Shown one piece after another: positions 26,310-34,358 of a DNA stretch of 64,000 nucleotides. Each line of letters opens with the position of its first letter. The first letter of the stretch is position 1. The position numbers and the translations under genes were made by a program. A model generated the notes under the pieces. That model saw only the letters and a program-made list of their open reading frames with translations. It was not told where the DNA came from and searched no databases. This DNA is from Ezakiella massiliensis. Lineage in GTDB: Bacteria; Bacillota; Clostridia; Tissierellales; Peptoniphilaceae. The stretch is taken from the NCBI RefSeq assembly GCF_900120165.1, contig NZ_LT635475.1, positions 1,116,001-1,180,000 of the forward strand, in the 5' to 3' direction.

Positions 26310-27374
26310 TTACCATCTGCTGGGGTAGAAGTCTGCTTCCTGCATTTGTTCTGCTATGTCTTTGATCTTGTAAGTTTTAAATTTGTCCAGGTTTTTCTTG
26401 GCCATATAGGTTTCGGCCAGGGCGACCATGGCGTCTACCAGGCTATAGTCGTAGTCCAATTGAAGGTTTTCTTCGACCATGGGCAGGTATTTATCAAAGA
26501 GCAGGCGGTAGGGCGATGAGACCTGGCCCTCTTCTTTAGGGCTAGCAAGGCCAGGCATGACCTTGGCCTCAAAAATTTTTAGGGCTTCTTCTTCGGATAT
26601 TTTTTCAAAATAATATTCGTCGCCTGATAAGTTTTTGAGTTTTTTAATGGCATCCATATAGCCCATTTGAATGAGCTTGTCGGCCTTTTGGGTGTTGAAA
26701 TTTAAAACGTTATTAATCTTGGTCGAGGGTTCTATAACGATAGCGTCCTTGGGGAAGTTCCTGTCTCTTAGGTCCTTGGGGTTGGCCCTGATAATGACTG
26801 GGGTTAGGCCCATATCCACCACCATATTAAAAGGAATCCTATTGTACATGCCCCCGTCCAAAAAATATTTGCCGTGGAGCTTTTCCATCTTAAAAAACGG
26901 CAGGTAGGCAGACCCAACTATATAGTCGAGGAGGAGGTCCTCCTCAATTTGGTCTGCAAAGACGTCCTCGGCCTTTCTGTCGGTCACATTTAAAGTGGCC
27001 AGGCCAAAACGCATCTGGGACTGTCTAATCTTGTCCTCTTCTAAATTATTGTAAACCAGGCGTTTCAAAGGCTCTGGTGAAATTGTTCCATTTTTAAAAA
27101 TCTTAATGGCGTTGGCAATTATAGTAAGTATATCGTCGTTGTCGTCAAAAGCTTTAATTTCGGGTTCCTCAAATTCGGACATGTTAAGTGTCCGCCACAT
27201 TTCCTTGCACTTGTCGACCTCGCCGCAGACGATAAAGGCCCCGTTGATGGCCCCAATCGAGGTCCCGACAACAGCTTCAAATTCATAACCCAATTCCTGG
27301 AGGGCTTGGTAGGCTCCAATTTGGTAAGAACCCTTGGCCCCGCCGCCCTCAAGCACTAATCCGTATTTAGTCAA
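26310..27374 (-). CDS. Patatin-like phospholipase (RssA/YlbK type)
   Basis: Acyl hydrolase of the patatin fold with a Ser-Asp dyad. The oxyanion motif VLEGGGAKGSYQIGAYQAL lies at the N-terminus, the nucleophile elbow is GTSIGAING (about residue 40), and DGGMYNRIPF carries the catalytic Asp (about residue 170). I prefer the TTG at 27374, which has AAGGAGAGTGGAAGG upstream; a TTG at 27398 would add eight residues but has no ribosome site. The C-terminal about 100 residues are helical and not conserved in minimal patatins. Confidence 0.9.
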   Translation of the reverse strand: MTKYGLVLEGGGAKGSYQIGAYQALQELGYEFEAVVGTSIGAINGAFIVCGEVDKCKEMWRTLNMSEFEEPEIKAFDDNDDILTIIANAIKIFKNGTISPEPLKRLVYNNLEEDKIRQSQMRFGLATLNVTDRKAEDVFADQIEEDLLLDYIVGSAYLPFFKMEKLHGKYFLDGGMYNRIPFNMVVDMGLTPVIIRANPKDLRDRNFPKDAIVIEPSTKINNVLNFNTQKADKLIQMGYMDAIKKLKNLSGDEYYFEKISEEEALKIFEAKVMPGLASPKEEGQVSSPYRLLFDKYLPMVEENLQLDYDYSLVDAMVALAETYMAKKNLDKFKTYKIKDIAEQMQEADFYPSRW

Positions 27375-27470
27375 TTCCTTCCACTCTCCTTGGCACAAAT
27401 ATACAACAATTTTTTAAAAAAAGCAATAGGCGTCCTCAAAATTGGGTAAGAGTCTACAAATGGAGGACTT

Positions 27471-28106
27471 ATGAACAGCTTTGATAAAAATAATTTAAAT
27501 AACAATGAGGACCAGGCCCAAAACCTGACCCCCTTGGATATAAATACAATAAAAGCAGACCTGGCAGAGGAAATTCAGAACCTATATTTGACCGAGAAAG
27601 AAGGGTTTTTAAAAAAACACTTCAAGCGCATATCCAACCTTCTTCACAAGGCCAAGGAAGAGGCCCTGGAAGATGTCATGGTGGACATATTTAAGGACAA
27701 GAATGAGGGCACTATTGACGAAGTCATAACGATTGCATCTAATATCAATGTCCTTTTGGACTTCAAATATCGCTTTGTAAATCTGGGATCATTTTTCGCC
27801 CCCATCTGGAAAGTCCTCTTCCCGTTTTTCCTATCCTTTGGTGCTGTCTTATTAACCGTGAGGTCTATCAAGGACCTGGACGTCCGGTCCCTCTTTGGCA
27901 TATCAATCGCGACCTTCGTCCTCATAGTTTTGGTCATAATTGCAGTGGCACTCTCAATGGCCTTTTTTATAATCAAAACCCGGCACAAGCGGATGTTTGC
28001 CATCTATATAAACGAAAGATTAGAATACATCATCCACTCAGAATTCCTCAGGGGAAATCTGGTTGACATTAATAATAATAAAAATATGAAAGGAGAAAAC
28101 AAATGA
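27471..28106 (+). CDS. Hypothetical protein with two TM helices
   Basis: Not recognised. 211 residues: an Asn-rich N-terminus, an amphipathic helical region (residues about 45-85), then two hydrophobic helices (about 115-135 and 143-168, FGISIATFVLIVLVIIAVALS) and a cytosolic tail. GGAGG precedes the ATG. The end overlaps the ArsC-like gene start by 4 nt. Confidence 0.72.
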   Translation: MNSFDKNNLNNNEDQAQNLTPLDINTIKADLAEEIQNLYLTEKEGFLKKHFKRISNLLHKAKEEALEDVMVDIFKDKNEGTIDEVITIASNINVLLDFKYRFVNLGSFFAPIWKVLFPFFLSFGAVLLTVRSIKDLDVRSLFGISIATFVLIVLVIIAVALSMAFFIIKTRHKRMFAIYINERLEYIIHSEFLRGNLVDINNNKNMKGENK

Positions 28107-28453
28107 AATTAATTGCCTACAAAAAATGCACCACCTGCAAGGGTGTGGAAAAAATGCTGGAGGAAAAGGGCATAAAATACGACTACAGGGACATCAAAGA
28201 GGACAACCCAAGTGCCAAAGAATTAAAGGACTGGCACAAAAAATCCGGCCTGGACATCAAAAGATTTTTTAATACATCCGGACAAATCTACAGAAACGAA
28301 GGACTCAAGAACAAACTCCCCGACATGACTGAAGAAGAAAAATACAAATTGCTGGCCACAGACGGCATGCTCGTAAAACGCCCAATCCTAATCACCGATG
28401 ACGGAGACATCTACGTGGGCCCAGATGTCAAAAAATATATAGAAAATATGTAA
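28103..28453 (+). CDS. ArsC/Spx family protein (YffB-like)
   Basis: 116 residues with a thioredoxin-like fold. The redox motif is CTTC (residues 9-12, YKKCTTCKGVEKML), followed by IKYDYRDIKEDNPS and the family segment LVKRPILITDDG near residue 90. Homologues include arsenate reductases and Spx-type regulators; the CxxC form and missing Arg details do not decide. Coupled to the upstream two-TM gene; a terminator follows. Confidence 0.87.
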   Translation: MKLIAYKKCTTCKGVEKMLEEKGIKYDYRDIKEDNPSAKELKDWHKKSGLDIKRFFNTSGQIYRNEGLKNKLPDMTEEEKYKLLATDGMLVKRPILITDDGDIYVGPDVKKYIENM

Positions 28454-28455
28454 AA

Positions 28456-28480
28456 AATAACGCCCCGCCGGGCGTTTTTG
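28456..28480 (+). terminator. Terminator after the ArsC-like gene
   Basis: CGCCC-CGCC-GGGCG stem followed by TTTTTG. Confidence 0.8.
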
Positions 28481-28536
28481 ATTGGGAATTCTTGTTAATC
28501 AAAATATAAACAAAGCATAGATAAAATCAATTGCTT

Positions 28537-29865
28537 TTAGTTCTTTATCTTGCCTAAATATCTATTTACAAAAATAATCAATGTTAAAGCTTCGGTTATA
28601 AATATAGCAAAATTTAATCCCATTAATGATAATTTTAAATTAATTATTGTTATAAACATTAGCAAAACTGCCAATGCGTTTAAAATTATTGAAGTATATA
28701 AAACAAATTTTGATTGATTAATCGCTTGTAGGGCCAATTTATAGGAATATGATATACAAGATATTGAATTGACGGCAATGAAAACTAAAATGTATTTTTT
28801 TACAATTAATATAACATCTCTATTGTTACTAAATAAAGTAACAATATTTTTATTAAATATAAGTATAAAAATTGCACCTATAAAATAAAATGCCAATGCA
28901 AGTCCTGAAGAATACTTAGGATACTTTAACATGTTTTCTTTATTTGAAGCTCCACTTTCAATACTAATCATACTTAAAACTGCCGAACCATATACATACT
29001 TGAATAAAAATAATAAACCAATAATCGTATTTATTATTACATATCCCGCATAATCTATCGTCCCTAATCGAACTAATATCATATTAACAAAAAGTCCATA
29101 GGCTGAGCCATCTATAATTTCTTGTAAGATTAAAGGTATACTCAATTTAAAGTGATTTGAAGTGTTTTTTAAGTAATCATTTAGGCTTTTCAAATCAAAT
29201 TTTATATGCTCTCTCAAAAAATATGAATATAAGAAGATGCTTATAAGCATAGTAAAAATTGTAGAGTAACCTACAAATTCTACTCCCATTTTTGGCAATC
29301 CAAATTTTCCCAAGACAAAAATATAATCTAAAGAAACATCAAGAAGCGATGAAAAAATACTTATATATAAAATAATTTTCGTCTTGTTCAAGACCTTACA
29401 GGTAGAAGTGTATGCAAAAGTAATAAGCTGTAGCAAGACATAGAAAGTCATTGGTTGTAAATATTCCATTGCTTGAATAAGTGTTTTATTATCTAAATCA
29501 AATAAAGCAATTAAAATATTCTTCCCAAATAAAAAAATTAGAATAGAAAAAGATAAACCAATTATTACACTTAAAAAAATTGAAGTATAAAATTCAAATG
29601 AAAATTTTTGATCATCTTTTTCTCCAAAACTTTTACCTAAAAGAATATTCAAAGTAATAGTTATTGCCCCTAAAACTCCCGCAATCATCTCCAATGTATT
29701 CGAAACAAGTGAAGTTGCATTTAATGACTCCATTGAAATATTGCCAACAATCGCCACATCAGTTGCTCCAATAAAATATGATGCTATCATTTGTAAAAGA
29801 AGCGGTATTGCAAATTTGTTCAAATCTTTTATTATTATTTTCTTATTCATATTATTACCATCCAT
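28537..29865 (-). CDS. MATE family multidrug efflux protein
   Basis: 442 residues with twelve hydrophobic helices in two homologous halves; FAIPLLLQMIASYFIGATDV and VAIVGNISMESLNATSLVSN near the N-terminus are typical of the NorM/DinF group. These proteins export cationic compounds by Na+ or H+ antiport. The gene is markedly more AT-rich than its neighbours, suggesting acquisition by transfer. ATG 29850 (MNKKIIIKD) is an alternative start five codons later. An upstream small frame with an in-frame stop overlaps it. Confidence 0.9.
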   Translation of the reverse strand: MDGNNMNKKIIIKDLNKFAIPLLLQMIASYFIGATDVAIVGNISMESLNATSLVSNTLEMIAGVLGAITITLNILLGKSFGEKDDQKFSFEFYTSIFLSVIIGLSFSILIFLFGKNILIALFDLDNKTLIQAMEYLQPMTFYVLLQLITFAYTSTCKVLNKTKIILYISIFSSLLDVSLDYIFVLGKFGLPKMGVEFVGYSTIFTMLISIFLYSYFLREHIKFDLKSLNDYLKNTSNHFKLSIPLILQEIIDGSAYGLFVNMILVRLGTIDYAGYVIINTIIGLLFLFKYVYGSAVLSMISIESGASNKENMLKYPKYSSGLALAFYFIGAIFILIFNKNIVTLFSNNRDVILIVKKYILVFIAVNSISCISYSYKLALQAINQSKFVLYTSIILNALAVLLMFITIINLKLSLMGLNFAIFITEALTLIIFVNRYLGKIKN

Positions 29866-30046
29866 TAATAATATCTAAAGGCCTTACATGCTGAAATAAA
29901 TATTTGCTATCCATAGAATCATCTATTTCTTTAATTGTAGAGCCTTTGACATCTAAATATAATTATGCCTCTTTTAATAAATCATAAATCCAAAAATCTG
30001 TAGCTTTTTCTTTTTTATCTATTATTTCTTTTACAATAAATTCCAT
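29855..30046 (-). pseudogene. Small interrupted reading frame upstream of the MATE gene
   Basis: From ATG 30046 the frame reads 27 codons (MEFIVKEIIDKKEKATDFWI...) to a TAA at 29965-29963. It then continues in the same frame for 35 sense codons (DVKGSTIKEIDDSMDSKYLF...) and stops at 29857-29855, overlapping the MATE start. The composition matches the MATE gene. It looks like one small gene with a nonsense mutation, or two tiny ORFs. Family not recognised. Confidence 0.45.
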
Positions 30047-30061
30047 CCTATTCCTAACCCC

Positions 30062-30547
30062 TTAAACCCTTTCATCTGTAACTATATGTTCTACCCCCCT
30101 GCGGTCTGACTGGAGATAGTCTTTCATAAAGCTTGGATAGGCCTTATATTTATCAAGGTCTTCTATGGGTATCCAATGCATGGTCTCTTTGACGCCGCCC
30201 ATTGTAGTGCTTTGGCTATTAAGATCCTTGTTGCCCTTAGGCTTAATCATATAATAGAAGGTGATTTCGTGGCAGTCTACTCCTTTTAAGCCTGAACTTC
30301 CAGTAAAGAAATTTTCATGGATGACGGCCAGATAATCCACCTCATAGTGGATCCCTGTTTCTTCAAATAATTCTCTTTTTACAGCTTCTTCAGAAGTCTC
30401 GCCCAAATGGACTCCTCCCCCAATGGAGTAGTAATAGTCATCGACTTCATTTCCTGCAAAGAGGACGCAAGCATCTTCCACTATAATTGCTGCCGCCCTA
30501 TATCTAAACCACTTATTTTCTTGTCTAAAACCACAATCGACTTCCAT
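30062..30547 (-). CDS. Nudix hydrolase
   Basis: 161 residues. The Nudix box is complete: GGGVHLGETSEEAVKRELFE followed by ETGI (about residues 45-67), giving the GX5EX7REUXEEXGU pattern that binds Mg2+ and hydrolyses nucleoside diphosphates linked to another moiety. The substrate is not predictable. The start has AAGGAG upstream (AAAGGAGATAAAAATG). Confidence 0.92.
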   Translation of the reverse strand: MEVDCGFRQENKWFRYRAAAIIVEDACVLFAGNEVDDYYYSIGGGVHLGETSEEAVKRELFEETGIHYEVDYLAVIHENFFTGSSGLKGVDCHEITFYYMIKPKGNKDLNSQSTTMGGVKETMHWIPIEDLDKYKAYPSFMKDYLQSDRRGVEHIVTDERV

Positions 30548-30681
30548 TTTTATCTCCTTTGAATTCGTTTTTTATTTATATATTATTTTATATTCTTATG
30601 ATAAATATTACAAGTGGATTTTTCTTTGTGTTTTTTGTGAGCGGTCAAACGATTATACAAGAGCTTGCGTGAGTTGTTATA

Positions 30682-30799
30682 CCAATCGGTCAATTTTTTG
30701 GCGACCATTTGCGTACGAGGCGGAAGTTGTAGAGGTTACCTTTATGGTAACCACCGCCTCGTGTGCAAGGATCGCCGCTACAGGAAATTGACCTCTTGG
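30682..30799 (-). repeat. Palindromic repeat family 2, inverted and interrupted copy
   Basis: CCAATCGGTCAATT...GGCGACCATTT and AGGATCGCCGCTAC...GAAATTGACCTCTTGG are the two halves of the repeat seen at 20862 and 63051, here on the other strand. About 57 bp (30711-30767) separate them: a second palindrome with arms CGAGGCGG/CCGCCTCG and an inner GGTTACC-TTTAT-GGTAACC. The gap 30548-30891 holds nothing else that I can identify. Confidence 0.8.
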
Positions 30800-30891
30800 A
30801 ACATGTTTTTAAAATAAAAAATATAAATGTGTTAAAAATCCCCTTCCTGGGTAAGTATGTGAAGTATCGTAAAAAAAGAAAGGATGATTTA

Positions 30892-31473
30892 ATGAAGAAA
30901 TTAATTTTAATAATGGCCCTGGCCCTAGGTTTTGCAGGCTGCCAAAAGCCAGCTAACACACCTATCCCAGCAAAGGCCGAAACACAAAGTGAAAGTAAGG
31001 CAGATATTAAAACAGAAGAAAAAACAGATACAAAGGCAGATGCTGAAGTTATCAGCCTAGCTGATGCCGTAAAGGTATTTACAGACAAGTATCCAAATGC
31101 AAGCATCGAAGAGATCAGCTTTGAAAAAGAAATGTCAGGCGACGAATACGAAATCGAAGGCTTTGATGAGACCCACGAATACGAACTAAAAATTTCCGCT
31201 GCTGACGGTTCAATTATCAAAGAAGAAGCAGAAAAAGACCGGACAACAAATAATCAAGCTATTGATTTATCTCTGCTTTCAAAGGTAGACGGGCTAATCG
31301 AAAGCGCTCTAAAGGACGCAGGCCCAGATTATTACTTGGATTCATATTCCCTTGATTTTGAGGAAACCAGATCCTTCAATCAACTAGAAATCGAAGTTAA
31401 GACCCAGGCCGGCAAGGACATTGAATACGAATACAATCTAGAAACCGACGAATTGATTAAAAAAGATAAGTAA
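30892..31473 (+). CDS. PepSY-domain lipoprotein
   Basis: 193 residues from ATG 30892, preceded by AAAGGATG; longer frames upstream run into the palindromic repeat and are not credible. A lipoprotein signal ends in GFAGC, followed by a Lys/Glu/Thr-rich linker. Two PepSY-like units follow (ISLADAVKVFTDKYPNASIE to SIIKEEAEK, and a second ending at LETDELIKKDK). PepSY proteins are thought to inhibit or modulate extracellular peptidases. Confidence 0.85.
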   Translation: MKKLILIMALALGFAGCQKPANTPIPAKAETQSESKADIKTEEKTDTKADAEVISLADAVKVFTDKYPNASIEEISFEKEMSGDEYEIEGFDETHEYELKISAADGSIIKEEAEKDRTTNNQAIDLSLLSKVDGLIESALKDAGPDYYLDSYSLDFEETRSFNQLEIEVKTQAGKDIEYEYNLETDELIKKDK

Positions 31474-31504
31474 AATTTTCCCCCAGAGATGGGGGATTTT
31501 TTTT
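31474..31504 (+). terminator. Terminator after the PepSY lipoprotein
   Basis: CCCCC-AGAGAT-GGGGG stem followed by eight T. Confidence 0.88.
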
Positions 31505-31621
31505 AAGTTATTTATTTCGTACTTATATATCCAATTTTCTATCCCAATATTTTAACATATTCAATTCAAATTTCTATTCCAATTTCTTTGGAATATTCAA
31601 TGCGAATTTTTTATTCCAATA

Positions 31622-32240
31622 ATCTATGTTGTTAAAACAACATGGATTTTGAAAATTATTGTTCTCATCAAAATACCCCCTTATTGCCGTGTCTGGATTT
31701 AAGAGGGCGGTGAATAATGACTGGCATTTATTTTTTACAAAATTCTTTATTGCAAATTTTTTATATTAAATTCAATTTCTTATTCTAATTATACACGTTG
31801 TTAAAACAATATAGATCTTAAAAATTACTATTTCACAATTTCTTTCAAACTATTTGTTTCATACTTGTATTTAAAAATCAGCCTATTTCATCCAGTAAAA
31901 TAAAATTCCCCTAAACATTTACAAAAATATCTTAAGACAAATCCCTACAACCCACATAAAATATAAAAGTCAAAATATCTCAATAATCCACATAAAATAT
32001 AAAATTAAAAGTATTCCATTAATCTACGTTGTTAAAACAACATGGATTTTGAAGTTTTTTTGCAATTTCTTATTACAAAATTTTTTATTGCGTACTTATA
32101 TATCTAATTATATCTAATTATATCTAATTATATCCAATTTTCTATCTCAATTTTCTAATATATTAAACTCGAATACTCTATTGTCTTTTCTATCCCAATA
32201 ATCCACGTTGTTAAAACAACATGGATTTTCAAAATTATTT
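31622..32240. repeat. Four dispersed GTTGTTAAAACAAC dyad repeats
   Basis: The 31474-32353 gap has no credible gene. The dyad occurs at 31628-31641, 31797-31810 (last base T), 32028-32041 and 32207-32220, each in the wider context ATCYACGTTGTTAAAACAAC followed by ATGGATTTTGAA. Spacings are 169, 231 and 179 bp. Between them is AT-rich DNA with TATCTAAT microsatellites (32100-32140). Confidence 0.75.
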
Positions 32241-32353
32241 TCTATTGCTAATTTTTTATTATATTTAATTCAAATTTTCTATTCCAAGTTTTTATTCATT
32301 AATATTTTTCACACAAAAAATGACAACCGACCATCCAATTGCCATTTATTTTT

Positions 32354-32878
32354 TTATTCCAAATTTTTTATAAAATATCCTATGGTCACTATTATTATTA
32401 GTATCAAAGCCGGGTGGACTTTGAGGACCACGGTTAAGACCACGGTTAGAGCCATTAATATTATTGCAGGCCAGGTTTTTTTGTAGTTGGAAAAGAGATT
32501 TACAAAGCTCATTGTAATTAGGGCCAGGACCGCTGGTTTGGTTCCAGTCATAAACTTTTCTACGTAGGGGTTGTGCTCGATCAAATTAAAAATCAAGGTC
32601 AGACATAAAATTACAATAAAGCTGGGTATTACAATTCCCACCGCCGCAATTATGGCGCCAAAATTCCCTGCTATGTGCTTGGCAGATGCCACTCCAATAT
32701 TTACCGCCAGGGGCCCGGGCACGCTTTGGGCCACGACCAATACGTCCATAAAGTCTTCTTCGCTAATGTATTTCTTTTTGATAAGTTCTTCTTTCATTAC
32801 TAGAATCATCCCGTAGCCTCCGCCAAAGCTGATAAAGCCGAGCTTCAAAAAGGTCAGAAAAAATTTAAAATAATTCAT
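32354..32878 (-). CDS. Chromate transporter half-protein, subunit 2
   Basis: 174 residues, one CHR domain, with the motif GFISFGGGYGMILVMKEEL near the N-terminus and AQSVPGPLAVNIG after it; five to six hydrophobic segments follow. Short CHR proteins act as pairs, which fits the adjacent overlapping copy (4-nt overlap). CHR carriers export chromate, but in anaerobes the natural substrate may be another oxyanion. Confidence 0.88.
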   Translation of the reverse strand: MNYFKFFLTFLKLGFISFGGGYGMILVMKEELIKKKYISEEDFMDVLVVAQSVPGPLAVNIGVASAKHIAGNFGAIIAAVGIVIPSFIVILCLTLIFNLIEHNPYVEKFMTGTKPAVLALITMSFVNLFSNYKKTWPAIILMALTVVLTVVLKVHPALILIIIVTIGYFIKNLE

Positions 32879-33384
32879 AAGATCATCCTCACAAAGCCCA
32901 TTATAAAAATTACCAAAATCGGGTGAACTTTTTTAGAATAGATGAGGCCAAGACTCATCAAATATAAGACAAGTGATGTCCAATCGACCATGGCTGGTTT
33001 AAAAAGCATGGCAATGGCCGACAAAATAAAGCCAAAGACGGCCGGGCGGAGGGCCTTAAAAATCTTTTCCTTAACTGGCGACTTGTCGTATTTTTTAATG
33101 ACATTCATAAGGAGGATAAGGAGCAAAACGCTGGGCAGGCAGACTGCAAAGGTGGAAACAAAAGCGCCTAGCATTCCCATTTTTTCCTTGCCAATAAAGG
33201 TCGCCGCATTTACTGCAAAACTCCCCGGGGTCATCTCAGACAGGGTGATTATCTCGTAAAAAATTTCCTCTGTGATAATGCCCGCCTGGATAAATTCCCG
33301 CTTAAAAAGAGGGAGCATGGCATAGCCGCCCCCAAAGGAAAATAAGCCTATCTTAAAAAACTTTTCAAATAAAATCCAAAGCAT
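32875..33384 (-). CDS. Chromate transporter half-protein, subunit 1
   Basis: 169 residues, one CHR domain (GLFSFGGGYAMLPLFKREFI, then SEMTPGSFAVNAATFIG). It starts one base into the stop region of the Fur-family gene and overlaps the second subunit gene by 4 nt. The two therefore form a coupled heterodimer under the regulator's promoter. Confidence 0.88.
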   Translation of the reverse strand: MLWILFEKFFKIGLFSFGGGYAMLPLFKREFIQAGIITEEIFYEIITLSEMTPGSFAVNAATFIGKEKMGMLGAFVSTFAVCLPSVLLLILLMNVIKKYDKSPVKEKIFKALRPAVFGFILSAIAMLFKPAMVDWTSLVLYLMSLGLIYSKKVHPILVIFIMGFVRMIL

Positions 33385-33854
33385 TAATGGTCACATGCCC
33401 CTTTATTTTTATCAGCCTCTTTGCACTTGCAAGTCTTTTGGCAGTCCTTGCAGAGGCCGTAAAAATTTAATTCATAGTCCTCCACCAAAAAGCCTTCGTC
33501 TTCGGCCAATTTTAAAAGGCCTGGCACAGGCTTTCTCATGGTCTCAATGACCTTGCCGCAGCAGGAGCAAATCATGTGGTTGTGGTCTCTTTTTATATTT
33601 TTGATCTCGTACCTGACCACATTGTCTTTGAGAACTACCTTGTCCAAAATTCCCAGCTTGTTAAAGAGAACAATATTCCTATATATGGTTGCCGTGCCGA
33701 CATCGTGGTCTTTTTCCAGTTCGGCAATGGCCTCTTGAATGGTAAAATGCGACTTGGTCGTATTAAAAAAATTGTATATATGCCTGCGTGGCGTAGTAAA
33801 TTTGTAGCCGTTGTCGTTTAAAATGCTCTTGACTTGATTTCTATCTAATCCCAT
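33384..33854 (-). CDS. Fur family transcriptional regulator
   Basis: 156 residues: winged helix (KFTTPRRHIYNFFNTTKSHF, then DHDVGTATIYRNIVLFNKLG) and a C-terminal metal/dimer domain. HNHMICSCCGKVI and GLCKDCQK give the two CxxC structural-zinc pairs. After them comes an extra tail KTCKCKEADKNKGACDH with more Cys/His. It heads the operon with two CHR transporter genes. Metal or peroxide specificity (Fur, Zur, PerR) cannot be assigned by eye. A dyad TTCTCAAATA...TATTGAGAA at about 33903-33928 is a candidate operator. Confidence 0.88.
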   Translation of the reverse strand: MGLDRNQVKSILNDNGYKFTTPRRHIYNFFNTTKSHFTIQEAIAELEKDHDVGTATIYRNIVLFNKLGILDKVVLKDNVVRYEIKNIKRDHNHMICSCCGKVIETMRKPVPGLLKLAEDEGFLVEDYELNFYGLCKDCQKTCKCKEADKNKGACDH

Positions 33855-34084
33855 CTTTGCCTCCTCTTAGTCTTTTAATATATTCTAATTATATAATAAG
33901 ATTTCTCAAATATCAAGCGTATTGAGAATTTATTTAAATTTGAAAAGCCTTTTGATTTTCACTTTTAAAAAAATATTTGTATATGCATTTTAAAATCACA
34001 TTTATGCAGGTCATTTGAATTATAACTTCATATCTGCTATAATAAATATACAAATTCCTTTGCATAGAAAGGGCTTTTGTGGTA

Positions 34085-34358
34085 TAATAGCTGTGGAAAA
34101 TGTGAGGAATTTTGAAGATATTTTTTTAATTTTTTTAGTTTTTAACAGGCCAGCCTGGGTAAAATGTGAAAAAAATCACTCGATTGTTAATATCCTTTAA
34201 CAAAAGGCATTTTTCAATCTTTATAAGAGTTTTTTAAGATTTTTTCGCCAGGTAAAACTGTGTAAACATCAAGTTATTAAATACATTTAACATCTGTCCT
34301 GTGAAAAACACTTTCAACATACTTGGAAAGTTTTTAACAGGCTGTGAAAAGAGGAAAT
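34085..34358. other. Probable replication origin (oriC), dnaA-proximal DnaA boxes
   Basis: Three matches to the DnaA box TTWTNCACA (on the minus strand) occur: 34092-34100 (TGTGGAAAA), 34165-34173 and 34300-34308 (TGTGAAAAA). Near matches are at 34259-34267 and 34343-34351. Long T/A runs between them (34115-34145) could unwind. The 33855-34358 gap has no other gene; rpmH, usual at this place, is absent. A further near match lies in the dnaA-dnaN gap at 35804-35812. Confidence 0.7.

Noticed and set aside
30763..30891. N-terminal extension of the PepSY lipoprotein
   Set aside because: It would translate a palindromic repeat; ATG 30892 has a ribosome site and gives a proper lipoprotein signal.
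31622..32240. Possible CRISPR array from repeated GTTGTTAAAACAAC
   Set aside because: Repeats are too short, spacing is 169-231 bp and irregular, and no cas gene is near.
32208..32486. 92-codon plus-strand frame
   Set aside because: Starts in a dyad repeat and runs antisense into the chromate transporter gene.
34015..34200. 61-codon frame between fur and dnaA
   Set aside because: Covers DnaA boxes and AT-rich origin DNA; not a gene.
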